64,000 nucleotides of DNA. Origin: Cupriavidus necator A5-1. GTDB taxonomy: Bacteria > Pseudomonadota > Gammaproteobacteria > Burkholderiales > Burkholderiaceae. This document shows positions 35,435-45,107 of the stretch, in pieces. The stretch is taken from contig NZ_JQLI01000001.1 of NCBI RefSeq assembly GCF_000744095.1, positions 3,844,001 to 3,908,000 of the forward strand, given 5' to 3'. Both the position numbers and the translations under genes were made by a program. The notes beneath the pieces were generated by a model. The model saw only the letters and a program-made list of their open reading frames with translations, ran no database searches and was not told the origin of the DNA. How positions within the stretch are numbered: the first letter of the stretch is position 1; each line of letters begins with the position of its first letter.

Positions 35435-36274
35435 TCAGCGGCCCGCGACGCTGCGTGCGCGCTGTGGCTGCGCCTCGGCGGCGGGGGCGCCGAACAGCAA
35501 GGTGTGGATGCGTTGCGCGGCGGCCTGGAACTCGGCGCCGCCCTGGCTGGCCAGGGTGAACTGCTGGCTGTTGAGCTCGGCGCGCACGCGGCCCGGATGC
35601 GGCGACAACAGCAGTATGCGGCTGCCCACCACCAGCGCCTCTTGGATCGAATGCGTGACGAACAGCAGCGTAAAGCCCGCGTCGTCCCACAGCGCCAGCA
35701 GCTCTTCCTGCATGCGCCGGCGCGTCAGTGCGTCGAGCGCGGCGAAGGGCTCGTCCATCAGCAGCACCTTGGGGCGCATCGCCAGCGCGCGCGCAATCGC
35801 CACGCGCTGCTTCATGCCGCCCGACAGCGTGTGCGGATAGGCATCGGCAAAGTCGGCCAGCCTCACCTTCTCCAGGCTGTCCATGGCACGCTCGCGCGCC
35901 TCGGCCCGCGACAGCCCGCGCGCCTGCCGCAGCGGGAACATCACGTTCTGCACCACGGTCTTCCACGGCGGCAGCTGGTCGAACTCCTGGAACACCACGA
36001 TGCGGTCCGGGCCGGGCTGCTGCACCCCCCTGCCTTCCAGACGGATCTCGCCTTCGCAGGGTGGCACGAAGCCCGCCACCGCTTTAAGCAGCGTGGACTT
36101 GCCGCAGCCGGACGGGCCCAGCAGCACGAAGCGGTCGCCCGCCTGCACGTCGAAGCTGACGCGATGGGTGGCGCGCACGATGCGGTCGGGGGTGCGGTAC
36201 TCCAGCGACACCCCATCGACCTGCAGCAGCGGGGCGGCGCGGTCGGACACCACGCGCAGGTTGTGCATCGCCAT
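35435..36274 (-). CDS. ABC ATPase for sulfonate/taurine-type substrate
   Basis: ATP-binding subunit of 279 residues, TauB/SsuB-like. Walker A is GPSGCGKST (53-61), the signature is LSGGMKQRVA, and Walker B is VLLMDEPF. It starts 2 bp after the binding protein gene stop and powers the leftward importer. Confidence 0.92.
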   Translation of the reverse strand: MAMHNLRVVSDRAAPLLQVDGVSLEYRTPDRIVRATHRVSFDVQAGDRFVLLGPSGCGKSTLLKAVAGFVPPCEGEIRLEGRGVQQPGPDRIVVFQEFDQLPPWKTVVQNVMFPLRQARGLSRAEARERAMDSLEKVRLADFADAYPHTLSGGMKQRVAIARALAMRPKVLLMDEPFAALDALTRRRMQEELLALWDDAGFTLLFVTHSIQEALVVGSRILLLSPHPGRVRAELNSQQFTLASQGGAEFQAAAQRIHTLLFGAPAAEAQPQRARSVAGR

Positions 36275-36276
36275 GA

Positions 36277-37287
36277 TCAGCTCCCCTGCGCGGTGACGGG
36301 GTCCTGGAAGAAGTAGTCCTGCCAGGACTTGGGCTGGTTGCGGATCGCGCCCACGCGGTGCATGAACGCGGCCAGCGCAAAGGTGTTCTGCGGCGCCACG
36401 CGGAACTGCACCTGCGGGTTCTTCAGCACGCGCAGCAGCAGTGCGCGGTCGGTCTTCGCCTTGCTCTGGCGCAGGTAGATGTCCGCCGCCGCTTCAGGAT
36501 TGGCGGTGGTAAAGGCCGCGGCTTCGGCCAGCGCATCGACGAAGGCGCGATAGGTCTTGGGGTTGTCGTTGCGGAACTTCTCGGTCGCGTACAGCACAGT
36601 GGATGAGCTGGGGCCACCCAGCACGTCATATGAATTCAGCACGATGCGCGCGTTCGGGTTGCCGGCCAGCTCCTGCTCCTGGAACGGCGGGTTGCCGAAG
36701 TGGCCGGTGATCTCGGTGCCGCCGGCGATGATCGCGGCCGCCGCATCGGGATGCGGTACCGCGACGGTCCACTTGTCGAGGCGGTTGTATTCCTTGTCGC
36801 CCCATTGCTTCGCGGCGGCGAGCTGCAGCACGCGCGACTGCACCGACACACCCACTGCCGGCAGCGCGATGCGGTCCTTCTCGGTGAAGTCGGCAATCGA
36901 CTTGACCTTGGGGTTGTTGCTGACCAGGTAGTACGGGAAGTTGCCCAGCGATGCCACGCCACGCACGTTCTGCTTGCCGTGGGTACGGTCCCACAGCGTC
37001 AGCAGCGGGCCGACGCCGGCGCCGGCGATATCGATGGCGCCCGACAGCAGCGCGTCATTGACCGCGGCGCCGCCGGACAGCTGCGTCCATTCGACCTTGA
37101 TGTCGACGCCCTGCTGCTTGCCGTGCTTTTCGATCAGCTGCTGGTCGCGTGCCACGTTGAGCAGCAGGTAGACCACGCCGAACTGCTCGGCGATGCGCAG
37201 CTTGCCTTCGGCATGTGCCGCGCCGGAAGCAGCCAGCCCTGCGCTCAGTACGAGCAGGCCGATCTTGCGGGAAAAACGAGAGAACAT
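36277..37287 (-). CDS. Periplasmic binding protein of the leftward importer
   Basis: Exported binding protein of 336 residues with a signal peptide (residues 1-27, ending AAHA). The mature part belongs to the NMT1/TauA-SsuA fold (ALLSGAIDIAGAGVGPLLTLWDRT and VPHPDAAAAIIAG). ATG at 37287 has GGAG 8 bases upstream; an in-frame TTG at 37293 is closer than usual and rejected. It sits 90 bp after the dioxygenase gene. The ligand is unknown. Confidence 0.88.
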   Translation of the reverse strand: MFSRFSRKIGLLVLSAGLAASGAAHAEGKLRIAEQFGVVYLLLNVARDQQLIEKHGKQQGVDIKVEWTQLSGGAAVNDALLSGAIDIAGAGVGPLLTLWDRTHGKQNVRGVASLGNFPYYLVSNNPKVKSIADFTEKDRIALPAVGVSVQSRVLQLAAAKQWGDKEYNRLDKWTVAVPHPDAAAAIIAGGTEITGHFGNPPFQEQELAGNPNARIVLNSYDVLGGPSSSTVLYATEKFRNDNPKTYRAFVDALAEAAAFTTANPEAAADIYLRQSKAKTDRALLLRVLKNPQVQFRVAPQNTFALAAFMHRVGAIRNQPKSWQDYFFQDPVTAQGS

Positions 37288-37377
37288 TGTCAAAACTCCG
37301 GGGAATACGTTGGACCGGCGCTCGCCGATGCAGGCGCCTTGTGGATGGCTTGCATGACTTGCGATAGCGTTGCCGCT

Positions 37378-38298
37378 TCAGCGCGGCACGTCACCTTCGA
37401 TGGTGGTGCGGTACATCACGCGCCGCAGCCCGGGCGGACAACCCGCAGCCAGGTGCAGCAGTGAACGGTTGTCCCAGAACACCAGGTCGTGCGCTTGCCA
37501 CTGGTGGCGATAGATATGCGCAGGCCTAGTGCTGTGCGCGAACAACTGGTCGAGCAGATCGCGGCTTTCATCCTCGGGCAGGCCGACGATGCGGGTGGTG
37601 AAGTGCTCGCTGACGAAGATCGCCTTGCGGCCCGTTTCCGGATGGGTGCGGACCACCGGTTGCAGCACCGGCTTGACCTGCGCGATCTGTTCGGGTGTCA
37701 GGTTCGGCCGCCACGGGCTGCGCTGCTGCAGCTCCGCATAACGCGCCAGGTAGGTGTGCTCAGCCCGCAGGCCGTCCACCGCATTCTGCAGCGCTGGTGG
37801 CAGCGTGTCCCATGCGAGGTGCATGTTGGCGAACAACGTATCGCCGCCTTTGGCGGGCAGTTCGCGCGCATGCAGCAGCGAACCGAGGCTCGGTTTCTCT
37901 TTGTACGACAGGTCCGAATGCCAGAAGTGGCCGGCATCGCCCAGCCCGATCGGCTTGCCGTTCTCGACCACGTTGGACACCACCAGCACTTCCGGGTGGC
38001 CGGGCAACTGGAACTGGTGCAGCACGTGGATCTGCAGCGGCCCGAAGCGGCGGCTGAAGGCGATCTGCTGCGCGGGCGTGATCTGCTGGTCGCGGAACAC
38101 CACCACGTGATAGTCCAGGTGCGCGCGATGGATACGGGCGAAGTCCGCATTGGACAGCGATTGCGACAGGTCCAGCCCGATCACCTCGGCGCCCAGCGGG
38201 GCATCGAGCGGGCGGATTTCGAAAGTCTCGGCGAAGGTCGTGGAAAGCGGTGCGCTCTGGTGGCGCGAAACAATGGCGTTGGCAGTTGCGGTCGTCAT
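37378..38298 (-). CDS. TauD-family Fe(II)/2-oxoglutarate dioxygenase
   Basis: Cytosolic dioxygenase of 306 residues in the taurine dioxygenase family. The iron motif is His127-x-Asp129 in WHSDLSY, and the 2-oxoglutarate side shows RTHPETGRKA with RSLLHLA for the distal His. It presumably cleaves the C-S or C-O-S bond of the imported compound to release sulfite or sulfate. ATG at 38298 was chosen; M at 38313 is an alternative. It is the first of four genes on this strand after soxD. Confidence 0.9.
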   Translation of the reverse strand: MTTATANAIVSRHQSAPLSTTFAETFEIRPLDAPLGAEVIGLDLSQSLSNADFARIHRAHLDYHVVVFRDQQITPAQQIAFSRRFGPLQIHVLHQFQLPGHPEVLVVSNVVENGKPIGLGDAGHFWHSDLSYKEKPSLGSLLHARELPAKGGDTLFANMHLAWDTLPPALQNAVDGLRAEHTYLARYAELQQRSPWRPNLTPEQIAQVKPVLQPVVRTHPETGRKAIFVSEHFTTRIVGLPEDESRDLLDQLFAHSTRPAHIYRHQWQAHDLVFWDNRSLLHLAAGCPPGLRRVMYRTTIEGDVPR

Positions 38299-38470
38299 GG
38301 CAAGCTCTGGCATACGGGGGAGGCCGGTGCGGCATTCCTTGACAACTGTCCCGGATTGCCGCGTACAAGCTTGCACTGTAGGGAGGGGGCCATTGCAGGG
38401 TCAACGAATCAAATCGCTGGCCCTTATCCGCTTATCGCATATCCATGTCTCGACATTGCCCCAGGTGCGC

Positions 38471-39046
38471 TCACGGCTTGCCCTTGCAGCCGCTGCGGCA
38501 CGGCACGTTGGCCGTGTCCGGGCGCGCATCAGCGACGAAGCCGTCGCGGTTCGGCATCTTCACCAGCGGCAGCGTGCGCGCGTCCAGCACCGTGTCGGCA
38601 GGCACGATGCCGTTCTTGTGCAGCAGCCAGGCGGTGACCGCGTAGACCTCGTCCGGCGCCAGGCTCTGCGGCGCGTTATAGGGCATGGCGCGGTTGATGA
38701 AGTCGAACACCGTCGTCGCATGGGGCCAGAAGCTGCCAATGGTCTTCACCGGATCGCTGCCCTTGAGCGTGCCCTGCCCGCCCACCAGCGCATCGGCGGG
38801 CTTGCCTTCGCCATTGGCGCCGTGACAGGCGGCACAGTGCTGCGCATAGACCTGCTGGCCCCGCGCGACCGAGCCGCTGCCGGGCGGCAGGCCGGTGCCG
38901 TCCGGCGTCACGTCGATATTCCACGGCGCCAGGTCGCGCTCGCTGGCCGCGCGGCCCAGGCCATAGGTCTGTGCCACGGCCGGCATTGCAGCGGCCAGGC
39001 ATGTCAGCGCGAGCATGCCTGCACCGAATCTCTTAAGCGCGCGCAT
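38471..39046 (-). CDS. SoxD-like cytochrome c subunit of sulfite dehydrogenase
   Basis: Periplasmic c-type cytochrome of 191 residues. A signal peptide (residues 1-25, ending AVAQ) precedes one heme motif, CAACH at 71-75, and the axial Met region (PYNAPQSL). Only one heme site is present, whereas Paracoccus SoxD has two. It would accept electrons from the Mo subunit encoded immediately upstream, whose gene it overlaps by 14 bp. ATG at 39046. Confidence 0.85.
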   Translation of the reverse strand: MRALKRFGAGMLALTCLAAAMPAVAQTYGLGRAASERDLAPWNIDVTPDGTGLPPGSGSVARGQQVYAQHCAACHGANGEGKPADALVGGQGTLKGSDPVKTIGSFWPHATTVFDFINRAMPYNAPQSLAPDEVYAVTAWLLHKNGIVPADTVLDARTLPLVKMPNRDGFVADARPDTANVPCRSGCKGKP

Positions 39047-40274
39047 TGGCAATGCTCCCGTCCGCGGCCACGCGCCAGCGCTGGATCGCGTTGTAGTGAT
39101 AGGTCGAGGCGACGCCGCGCGCCGCCACCAGCTGGTCGGGCGTGGGTTGCACATTGCCCGCTTCGTCGATGGCGCGACTTTCCATCGACGCCGGCCCGCC
39201 GTCCCAGCGCCATGGCAGCCGGAAGCGCACCAAGGCGCGGTCCAGCACCGGCTCCTGCAACTGCGCCTCGCGCCAGCTGCGACCGCCGTCGACCGACACG
39301 TCGACACGACGTATCCGTCCGTGCCCCGACCACGCCAGCCCCGAGATTTCGTAGAAGCCGCGCTCGCGCAGCTTGTGGTCCGGTGCCGGGAAGGTGATGA
39401 CGGACTTCACGTCCATCAGGAAGGTGAACTGCCGCGCGCTGCCATCGGGCAGGGAGTCGGTGTACTTGGCAGTCTCTTCGCGCGACATGAACGGTTCGCG
39501 TCCGAGCTTCAGACGCCGCAGCCATTTAATGCTCATGTTGCCCTCATAGCCGGGCAAGAACAGCCGCAGCGGATAGCCATGCTCGGGCCGCAGCATTTCG
39601 CCGTTTTGCGCATAGACCAGCAACGCATCTTCCATCGCCTTGGCCAGCGGCACGCTGCGCGACATGGCCGCGCCGTCGGCGCCTTCAGCCAGCACCCACG
39701 CCGCATCGGGCGCGACGCCGGCCTCGTCCAGCACGACCGACAACGGCACCCCGGTCCACTCGCAACACGACAGCAGGCCATGGCTGATCTGCACGGACTT
39801 CGCGCCCGGCGCTTTCCATTCACGTCCGGTGTTGCCCGAGCATTCCAGGAAGTGGATGCGCGAGACCGCGGGCAGACGCACGAGATCGCACATCGTGAAG
39901 ATGCGCGGACGCGCTACCAGCCCATGTATCGCGAGCCGGTGCTGCATCGGGTCGATCTGCGGAATGCCCGCGTGGTGGCGCTCGAATACCAGCCCGGTCG
40001 GCGTGATGATGCCGTGCAGGTCCTGCAGCGGCGTCATCGATGAGTTGGCACCCGGCAGCGGCGCTGCGCTGCGGCTGCGGCGGACCACGTCTTTCTCGAA
40101 CGGAGATGGCTGGCCATACGGATGCCACAGCACGGGCTCGCCCGGCATGCGCGTCCACGGCGGTACGGTCAGCGGTTCGGCACGCGCCACGGTGGCGGCG
40201 CCGGCCGCGGCGGCGCCCAGTACCGCACCACGCTGCAGGAAGCGCCGGCGGTTGGAAGGAAGGTCCTTGCTCAT
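39033..40274 (-). CDS. soxC: SoxC/SorA-like sulfite dehydrogenase, molybdenum subunit
   Basis: Periplasmic sulfite-oxidase-family enzyme of 413 residues. A twin-arginine signal is seen at the start (NRRRFLQRG). The molybdopterin domain has the Mo-ligand Cys145 in FLECSGNTG, and the C-terminal dimerisation domain has HGRIRRVDVSVDGG. It should oxidise sulfite (or a SoxY-bound sulfane sulfur) and pass electrons to the cytochrome. No soxXYZAB genes are present, which favours sulfite detoxification over thiosulfate oxidation. The gene starts the leftward operon. Confidence 0.9.
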   Translation of the reverse strand: MSKDLPSNRRRFLQRGAVLGAAAAGAATVARAEPLTVPPWTRMPGEPVLWHPYGQPSPFEKDVVRRSRSAAPLPGANSSMTPLQDLHGIITPTGLVFERHHAGIPQIDPMQHRLAIHGLVARPRIFTMCDLVRLPAVSRIHFLECSGNTGREWKAPGAKSVQISHGLLSCCEWTGVPLSVVLDEAGVAPDAAWVLAEGADGAAMSRSVPLAKAMEDALLVYAQNGEMLRPEHGYPLRLFLPGYEGNMSIKWLRRLKLGREPFMSREETAKYTDSLPDGSARQFTFLMDVKSVITFPAPDHKLRERGFYEISGLAWSGHGRIRRVDVSVDGGRSWREAQLQEPVLDRALVRFRLPWRWDGGPASMESRAIDEAGNVQPTPDQLVAARGVASTYHYNAIQRWRVAADGSIANARA

Positions 40275-40489
40275 CGTCGAGGGCGGTGTGACCCGGAGGG
40301 AATCAAAATGCGCAGACTGTAGGTCAGCCCGTGCCCGCGTCCAACGAAGAAGATCGCATGCTGTTATGCCGGTGCTGCATCGTGCGCCATATGCGTAAAG
40401 CCGATAACCAATGCCGCAATCATTCGTTCAGGTACGGCTGCAGCGCCGCTTATCGTGGAGCCGTCCTCCACTCCGACAAGGCCTGCACG
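40275..40489. promoter_or_regulatory. 215-bp divergent promoter region of the sulfur island
   Basis: This is the only gap between the leftward (soxC) and rightward (binding protein) operons, so both promoters and any shared operator must lie here. It is AT-richer than its flanks near 40380-40430 (CATATGCGTAAAGCCGATAACC). No clear sigma-70 pair stands out. CysB/SsuR-type LysR regulators commonly act on such regions; no binding site was recognised. Confidence 0.4.
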
Positions 40490-41620
40490 ATGAAGCCCCG
40501 GCGCCCCGCTGCCCCTGCCCCGCACACGCTGAACCGCCGCGACATGCTGCGCTGCGTGGCCTGGTCCGGGCTCGGCCTGGCCGCGTCGCTGTCGCCGCTG
40601 TCGGTGTTCAGCGCCGGTGCCTCGGCCCGCCCTGACGTGATCCGCATCGGCGTGGCGCAGCCGGCCACCGGTACGCCGCCGAGCTTCGCCGGCAGCTCGC
40701 TGGCGATCACCCATGCGCGCGGCTGGCTGGAGGAATCGTTCAAGCCCAGCGGTACGCGCGTCGAGTGGTTCTTCTTCAAGGGCGCAGGTCCGGCCGTCAA
40801 CGAGGCGCTGGCCAACCGCCAGCTCGACTTCGCGTTGCAGGGCGACCTGCCTTCCATCGTGGCGCGTGCCGCGGGCCTGAAGACGTGGCTGGTGCTGGCC
40901 ACCGGCGTGCGCGCCAATATCTACGTGGGCGTGCCGCCCGACTCGCCGCTGAAGACGGTTGCGGACCTGCGCGGCAAGCGCGCGTCGCTGTTCAAAGGCA
41001 CCAACATGCATCTGCCCGCGCTGCGCCTGCTTGAAGCCAACGGGCTGGCCGACAAGGATCTGCGCCTGCTGAACCTGGATACGGCCGGCTACCTCGCGGC
41101 ATTGTCCACGCGCGATATCGACGCAGCCATCGGCGCGATGGACATCCTGCGCCTGCGCGACAAGGGCGCGGTGCGCATCCTGTATTCGAGCAAGAACCAG
41201 TCGCCGATCTACACGCGGCAAAGCCATGTGCTGGTGACCGATGACTTCGCCACGCGCTATCCGGAAGCCACGCAGCAGCTGGTCAAGGCCGCGGTCGAGG
41301 CCGCGCGCTGGGCCTCCGACGAAAGCCATCGCGAAGACGTGCTGCGCACCTGGGCGCGCGCCGGCACGCCCTACGACCACTGGAAGGAAGACTTCGACGG
41401 CGAGCCGCTGCGCGTGCGCCTGAACCCGAACTTCGATCCCTTCCTGGTCAGCCGCTACAAGGATGCGGCAGAGCAGGCCTATCGCTTCCGGCTGAGCCGT
41501 GCGCGCTTCGACGTCGACCAGTGGATCGACCAGCGCTTCCTGAAGGCTGCGCTCAGCGAGCTGAGCCTGCAAAGCTACTGGCCGATCTACCAGCCCAACG
41601 GCAAGATTCTCGGAGCCTGA
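40490..41620 (+). CDS. Periplasmic binding protein of the rightward importer
   Basis: SsuA-like binding protein of 376 residues. It carries a twin-arginine-like export signal (LNRRDMLRCVAWSGLGLAAS). The mature part has the sulfonate-binding fold (ITHARGWLEES, FKGAGPAVNEALANRQLDFA). ATG at 40490 was chosen over a longer frame that crosses the promoter region. The next gene begins 4 bp after its stop. The ligand is probably a sulfonate or alkyl sulfate, by family and context. Confidence 0.9.
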   Translation: MKPRRPAAPAPHTLNRRDMLRCVAWSGLGLAASLSPLSVFSAGASARPDVIRIGVAQPATGTPPSFAGSSLAITHARGWLEESFKPSGTRVEWFFFKGAGPAVNEALANRQLDFALQGDLPSIVARAAGLKTWLVLATGVRANIYVGVPPDSPLKTVADLRGKRASLFKGTNMHLPALRLLEANGLADKDLRLLNLDTAGYLAALSTRDIDAAIGAMDILRLRDKGAVRILYSSKNQSPIYTRQSHVLVTDDFATRYPEATQQLVKAAVEAARWASDESHREDVLRTWARAGTPYDHWKEDFDGEPLRVRLNPNFDPFLVSRYKDAAEQAYRFRLSRARFDVDQWIDQRFLKAALSELSLQSYWPIYQPNGKILGA

Positions 41621-41624
41621 CACC

Positions 41625-42461
41625 ATGTCCGCCGCCGACTCGCTCTCACTCCCCGCCGCCGCAGCACCGCGCACGGCGTCTCCCCGCAAGACACCAGGCT
41701 GGCAACACGCCACCCGCTGGCTGCTGGCCTGGCCGGTACCCCTCACGCTGCTGCTGGTCTGGTACGTCGCGGCCCGCAACGCGTGGATCCCGCCGCAGGT
41801 GCTCCCCGCGCCCGAAGACGTGGCCCGCACGCTGGCCGACCTGTGGCAAAGCGGCGAGCTGCAGGCCAACCTCGCGATCAGCGCGCTGCGCGTGGCCGGC
41901 GGTTTTGCCGTCGGCCTGGCCGGCGGGCTGGCGCTGGGCGCGGCGATGGGACTGTCGCCGACCCTGCGCGACTACGTCTACCCGACCTTCAAGGTCTTCA
42001 GCCAGGTACCGGTGCTGGGCTGGCTGCCGCTGCTGATGCTGCTGGTCGGCATCGATGAAGCGCTCAAGGTGATCCTGATCGCCAAGGCCGCCTTCGTTCC
42101 CATTGCGCTGAACACGTACAAGGGCATCGGCAGCGTTCCCGTGCGCTACCTCGAAGTGGCGCGCGTGCTGCGGCTCACGCGCTGGCAAACGCTGTCGCGC
42201 GTGGTGCTGCCCGCGGCGGCCGCGCCAGTGTGGAACGGCGTGCGCTACGGGCTCACGCATGCGTGGCTGGCGCTGGTGGTGGTGGAACTGCTGGCCTCGT
42301 CCGAGGGGCTGGGCTACATGATCGTCTACGGCCGTCAGCTGTTCCAGCTCGATATGGTGATCGCCGCGGTGGTGGTGGTGGGCGTGGTCGGCTTTACGCT
42401 CGACAAGGCGCTCGCGCTGGCCGAAGGCGCGGTGTTGCGCTGGCGCAAGCCGGGCTTCTGA
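41625..42461 (+). CDS. ABC permease 1 of the rightward importer
   Basis: SsuC-like inner-membrane permease of 278 residues with about six helices and the EAA loop (LEVARVLRLTRWQTLSRVVLP). It forms a pair with a second, distinct permease, suggesting a heterodimeric channel. It overlaps nothing, but the spacing to both neighbours is under 15 bp. Confidence 0.92.
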   Translation: MSAADSLSLPAAAAPRTASPRKTPGWQHATRWLLAWPVPLTLLLVWYVAARNAWIPPQVLPAPEDVARTLADLWQSGELQANLAISALRVAGGFAVGLAGGLALGAAMGLSPTLRDYVYPTFKVFSQVPVLGWLPLLMLLVGIDEALKVILIAKAAFVPIALNTYKGIGSVPVRYLEVARVLRLTRWQTLSRVVLPAAAAPVWNGVRYGLTHAWLALVVVELLASSEGLGYMIVYGRQLFQLDMVIAAVVVVGVVGFTLDKALALAEGAVLRWRKPGF

Positions 42462-42473
42462 GGCGAGGCAGCG

Positions 42474-43274
42474 ATGACGACATCCGCAAACTCCGTGCGC
42501 CGACTCTCTGTGCCCCGCGCCTTGCGCGGCTGGATCCTGCCCCTCGCGCTGCTCGCGTTGTGGTGGGCCGCCGTGCGCTTCAACTGGACCAGCTCGCCGC
42601 TGCTGGTGCCGGTCTCCAGCGTCTGGGACACCGCCGTGCGCCAGGTGCAGAGCGGCGCGCTGTTGGTATCGCTGTCCGCCAGCCTGTGGCGCGACTTGGC
42701 CGGCTTTGCCATCGGCGCCACCATGGGGCTGGTGTTCGGCGCGGCGCTGGGGCTGTCGCGGCTGTTCGAACGGCTGGTGGGCCCGAGCTTCCATACCGTC
42801 AAGCAGATCTCGCTGTTCGCATGGATTCCGCTGATCTCGGTCTGGTTCGGGCTGGGCGATGCCGCCAAGGTGGTGTTCCTGTCGCTGGCGGCATTCTTCC
42901 CGGTGGTGCTCAACACCTTCGAAGGCATGCGCGCGGTGCCCACCGACCTGCTGGAAGTGGCGCGCGTGCTGCGCTTCACCCGAGCACAAATGCTGTGGCG
43001 CGTGGTGCTGCCATCGGCGGCGCCGTCGATCTTCGCCGGCATCCACCTGGGGCTGATCTATGCATGGCTGGCGACGCTGGGCGCGGAGTACCTACTGGTC
43101 TCGGGCAAGGGCATCGGCAACACCATGGTCGACGGGCGCGAGAACTTCTGGATGGACCTGGTGATCTTCGGCGTGATCGTGGTCGGCCTGGTCGGCTTCA
43201 CGCTGAACTGGATCGCGAGCCGTATCGAACGACGGTTGCTGGCCTGGCGCGGACGCTCGGTGGCGGCCGGCTGA
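42474..43274 (+). CDS. ABC permease 2 of the rightward importer
   Basis: A second SsuC-like permease of 266 residues, with the loop LLEVARVLRFTRAQMLWRVV. The two permeases are clearly homologous but diverged. Sulfonate importers more often have one permease that homodimerises; two suggest a specialised substrate. The ATPase gene follows after 25 bp. Confidence 0.92.
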   Translation: MTTSANSVRRLSVPRALRGWILPLALLALWWAAVRFNWTSSPLLVPVSSVWDTAVRQVQSGALLVSLSASLWRDLAGFAIGATMGLVFGAALGLSRLFERLVGPSFHTVKQISLFAWIPLISVWFGLGDAAKVVFLSLAAFFPVVLNTFEGMRAVPTDLLEVARVLRFTRAQMLWRVVLPSAAPSIFAGIHLGLIYAWLATLGAEYLLVSGKGIGNTMVDGRENFWMDLVIFGVIVVGLVGFTLNWIASRIERRLLAWRGRSVAAG

Positions 43275-43299
43275 CCTAACCTGACCGACGGAGAACCCC

Positions 43300-44088
43300 A
43301 TGCCACATGCCGGCACGCTCAGCATCGCGCACCTGCACAAGCAATACGAAGTCAAGGGCCGGGCCCTGCCCGTGCTCGAGGACATCACGCTGACCATCGC
43401 TCCCGGCGAGTTCGTCAGCATCGTCGGCGCTAGCGGCTGCGGCAAGTCGACCTTGCTGCGGCTGGTGGTGGGGCTGGAGGAAGACTACCGCGGCGAGATC
43501 CTGCTCGACGGCAAGCGCGTGGCCGGCACCAGCCTGCAGCGCGGCATCGTGTTCCAGGAGCACCGGCTGTTCCCATGGCTGACAGTCGAGCAGAACATCC
43601 GGCTGGCGCTGCTCAACCTGCCGGGCAGCACCGCCGAAAAGGAGCGCAGCGTCGCCGAGCATATCGCGCTGGTCGGCCTGCGCGGCTTCGAGCAGGCGTA
43701 TCCGCACCAGCTCTCCGGCGGCATGTCGCAGCGCGTGGCGATTGCACGCGCGCTGGTGACGCGCCCGGAGATCCTGCTGCTCGACGAGCCCTTCGGCGCG
43801 CTCGATGCGATGACCCGCGCCTACCTGCAGCAGGAGCTGCACCGCATCTGGCAGGCCGAAGGCATCACCATGATTTTGGTCACGCACGACGTGGAGGAAG
43901 CCGTCTTCCTCGGTGACCGCGTGGTCGTGATGGAGCCGCGCCCCGGCCGCATCCGCCGCGTCGTGCCGGTCGACCTGGCGCATCCGCGCGAGCGCGCGGG
44001 GCTGCCCTTCGCGGGCGTGCGCGATGCCGTGCTGCGCGAGTTCGCCGGGCAGGTGCCGACGGCGCAGCCCGAGCTCGCACCCGCCTGA
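43300..44088 (+). CDS. ABC ATPase of the rightward importer
   Basis: SsuB-like ATP-binding subunit of 262 residues. Walker [10 protein letters not shown] is at 43-51, the signature is [10 protein letters not shown], and Walker B is ILLLDEPF. It serves the two permeases just upstream. The dioxygenase gene starts 31 bp after it. Confidence 0.93.
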   Translation: MPHAGTLSIAHLHKQYEVKGRALPVLEDITLTIAPGEFVSIVGASGCGKSTLLRLVVGLEEDYRGEILLDGKRVAGTSLQRGIVFQEHRLFPWLTVEQNIRLALLNLPGSTAEKERSVAEHIALVGLRGFEQAYPHQLSGGMSQRVAIARALVTRPEILLLDEPFGALDAMTRAYLQQELHRIWQAEGITMILVTHDVEEAVFLGDRVVVMEPRPGRIRRVVPVDLAHPRERAGLPFAGVRDAVLREFAGQVPTAQPELAPA

Positions 44089-44119
44089 CCCAACCCTCTT
44101 CCCTCCCCGGAGCCTCGTG

Positions 44120-45082
44120 ATGACCCAAGCCAATATCCCGCAAGTCCAGCCGGCCCAGCTCGACATCCACCCGGTCGCCGGCCGCATCGGCGCCGAAGTG
44201 CGCGGCGTCGCGCTGCACGGCGACCTGCACCCCGCCACCTTCGCGGCGATCCGCGCCGCGCTGCTCAGGCACAAGGTGCTGTTCTTCCGCTACCAGGTGC
44301 ACCTGGACGACGCGGCGCAGCAGCGCTTTGCCAGCCTGTTCGGCGACACCGTACCGCACCCGACCGTGCCGTCGCGCGACGGTACGCAGCTGCTCGAACT
44401 CGATTCCGAGCACGGCGGGCGCGCCAACTCCTGGCATACGGACGTGACCTTCGACCTGGCCTATCCGGCCGTGTCGGTGCTGCGCGCGGTGACCATCCCC
44501 GCCGCCGGCGGCGACACGGTGTGGGCCAACACCGCGGCGGCCTACCAGGACCTGCCCGAGCCGCTGCGCGAACTCGCGGACAAGCTGTGGGCGCTGCATA
44601 CCAACGACTACGACTACGCCGCCAGCCACGTCAATGCCAACAGCGCCAGCCTCAAGCGCTACCGTGAACTGTTCACCTCGGCGCTCTACGAGACCGAGCA
44701 CCCGGTGGTGCGCGTGCATCCCGAAACCGGCGAACGCACGCTGGTGCTGGGGCATTTCGTCAGGAAGCTGCTGGGCTACTCCGCGACGGATTCCGCGCAC
44801 CTGGTCTCGGTACTGCAAGGCCATGTGCACCGGCTCGAGAACACCGTGCGCTGGCGCTGGCGCTCCGGCGACGTTACCATCTGGGACAACCGCGCCACCC
44901 AGCACTACGCCATCAACGACTACGGCAATGCGCACCGCGTGGTGCGCCGTGCGACGGTTGCCGGTGACGTGCCGGTCAGCGTGGACGGCCGCCGCAGCGT
45001 GGCGGTCAAGGCGGGCGTGCGCCGCGACGGCACCGCGCCGGCCAACCAGTCCGCCGACGCCGCGCAGCAGCGCGCCGCCTGA
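44120..45082 (+). CDS. AtsK-like Fe(II)/2-oxoglutarate dioxygenase (alkyl sulfatase type)
   Basis: TauD-superfamily dioxygenase of 320 residues. The iron ligands are His106-x-Asp108 (SWHTDVTF) and His262 (TQHYA), with Arg in RVVRRAT for 2-oxoglutarate. From memory of the family it is closer to the AtsK alkyl sulfatase of Pseudomonas putida than to TauD (for example [13 protein letters not shown] and [10 protein letters not shown]). It should cleave alkyl sulfate esters to sulfate and aldehyde. ATG at 44120 follows CCCGGAG. Confidence 0.88.
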   Translation: MTQANIPQVQPAQLDIHPVAGRIGAEVRGVALHGDLHPATFAAIRAALLRHKVLFFRYQVHLDDAAQQRFASLFGDTVPHPTVPSRDGTQLLELDSEHGGRANSWHTDVTFDLAYPAVSVLRAVTIPAAGGDTVWANTAAAYQDLPEPLRELADKLWALHTNDYDYAASHVNANSASLKRYRELFTSALYETEHPVVRVHPETGERTLVLGHFVRKLLGYSATDSAHLVSVLQGHVHRLENTVRWRWRSGDVTIWDNRATQHYAINDYGNAHRVVRRATVAGDVPVSVDGRRSVAVKAGVRRDGTAPANQSADAAQQRAA

Positions 45083-45107
45083 CCCGGCCAGCCACGGAGG
45101 GCGATCC

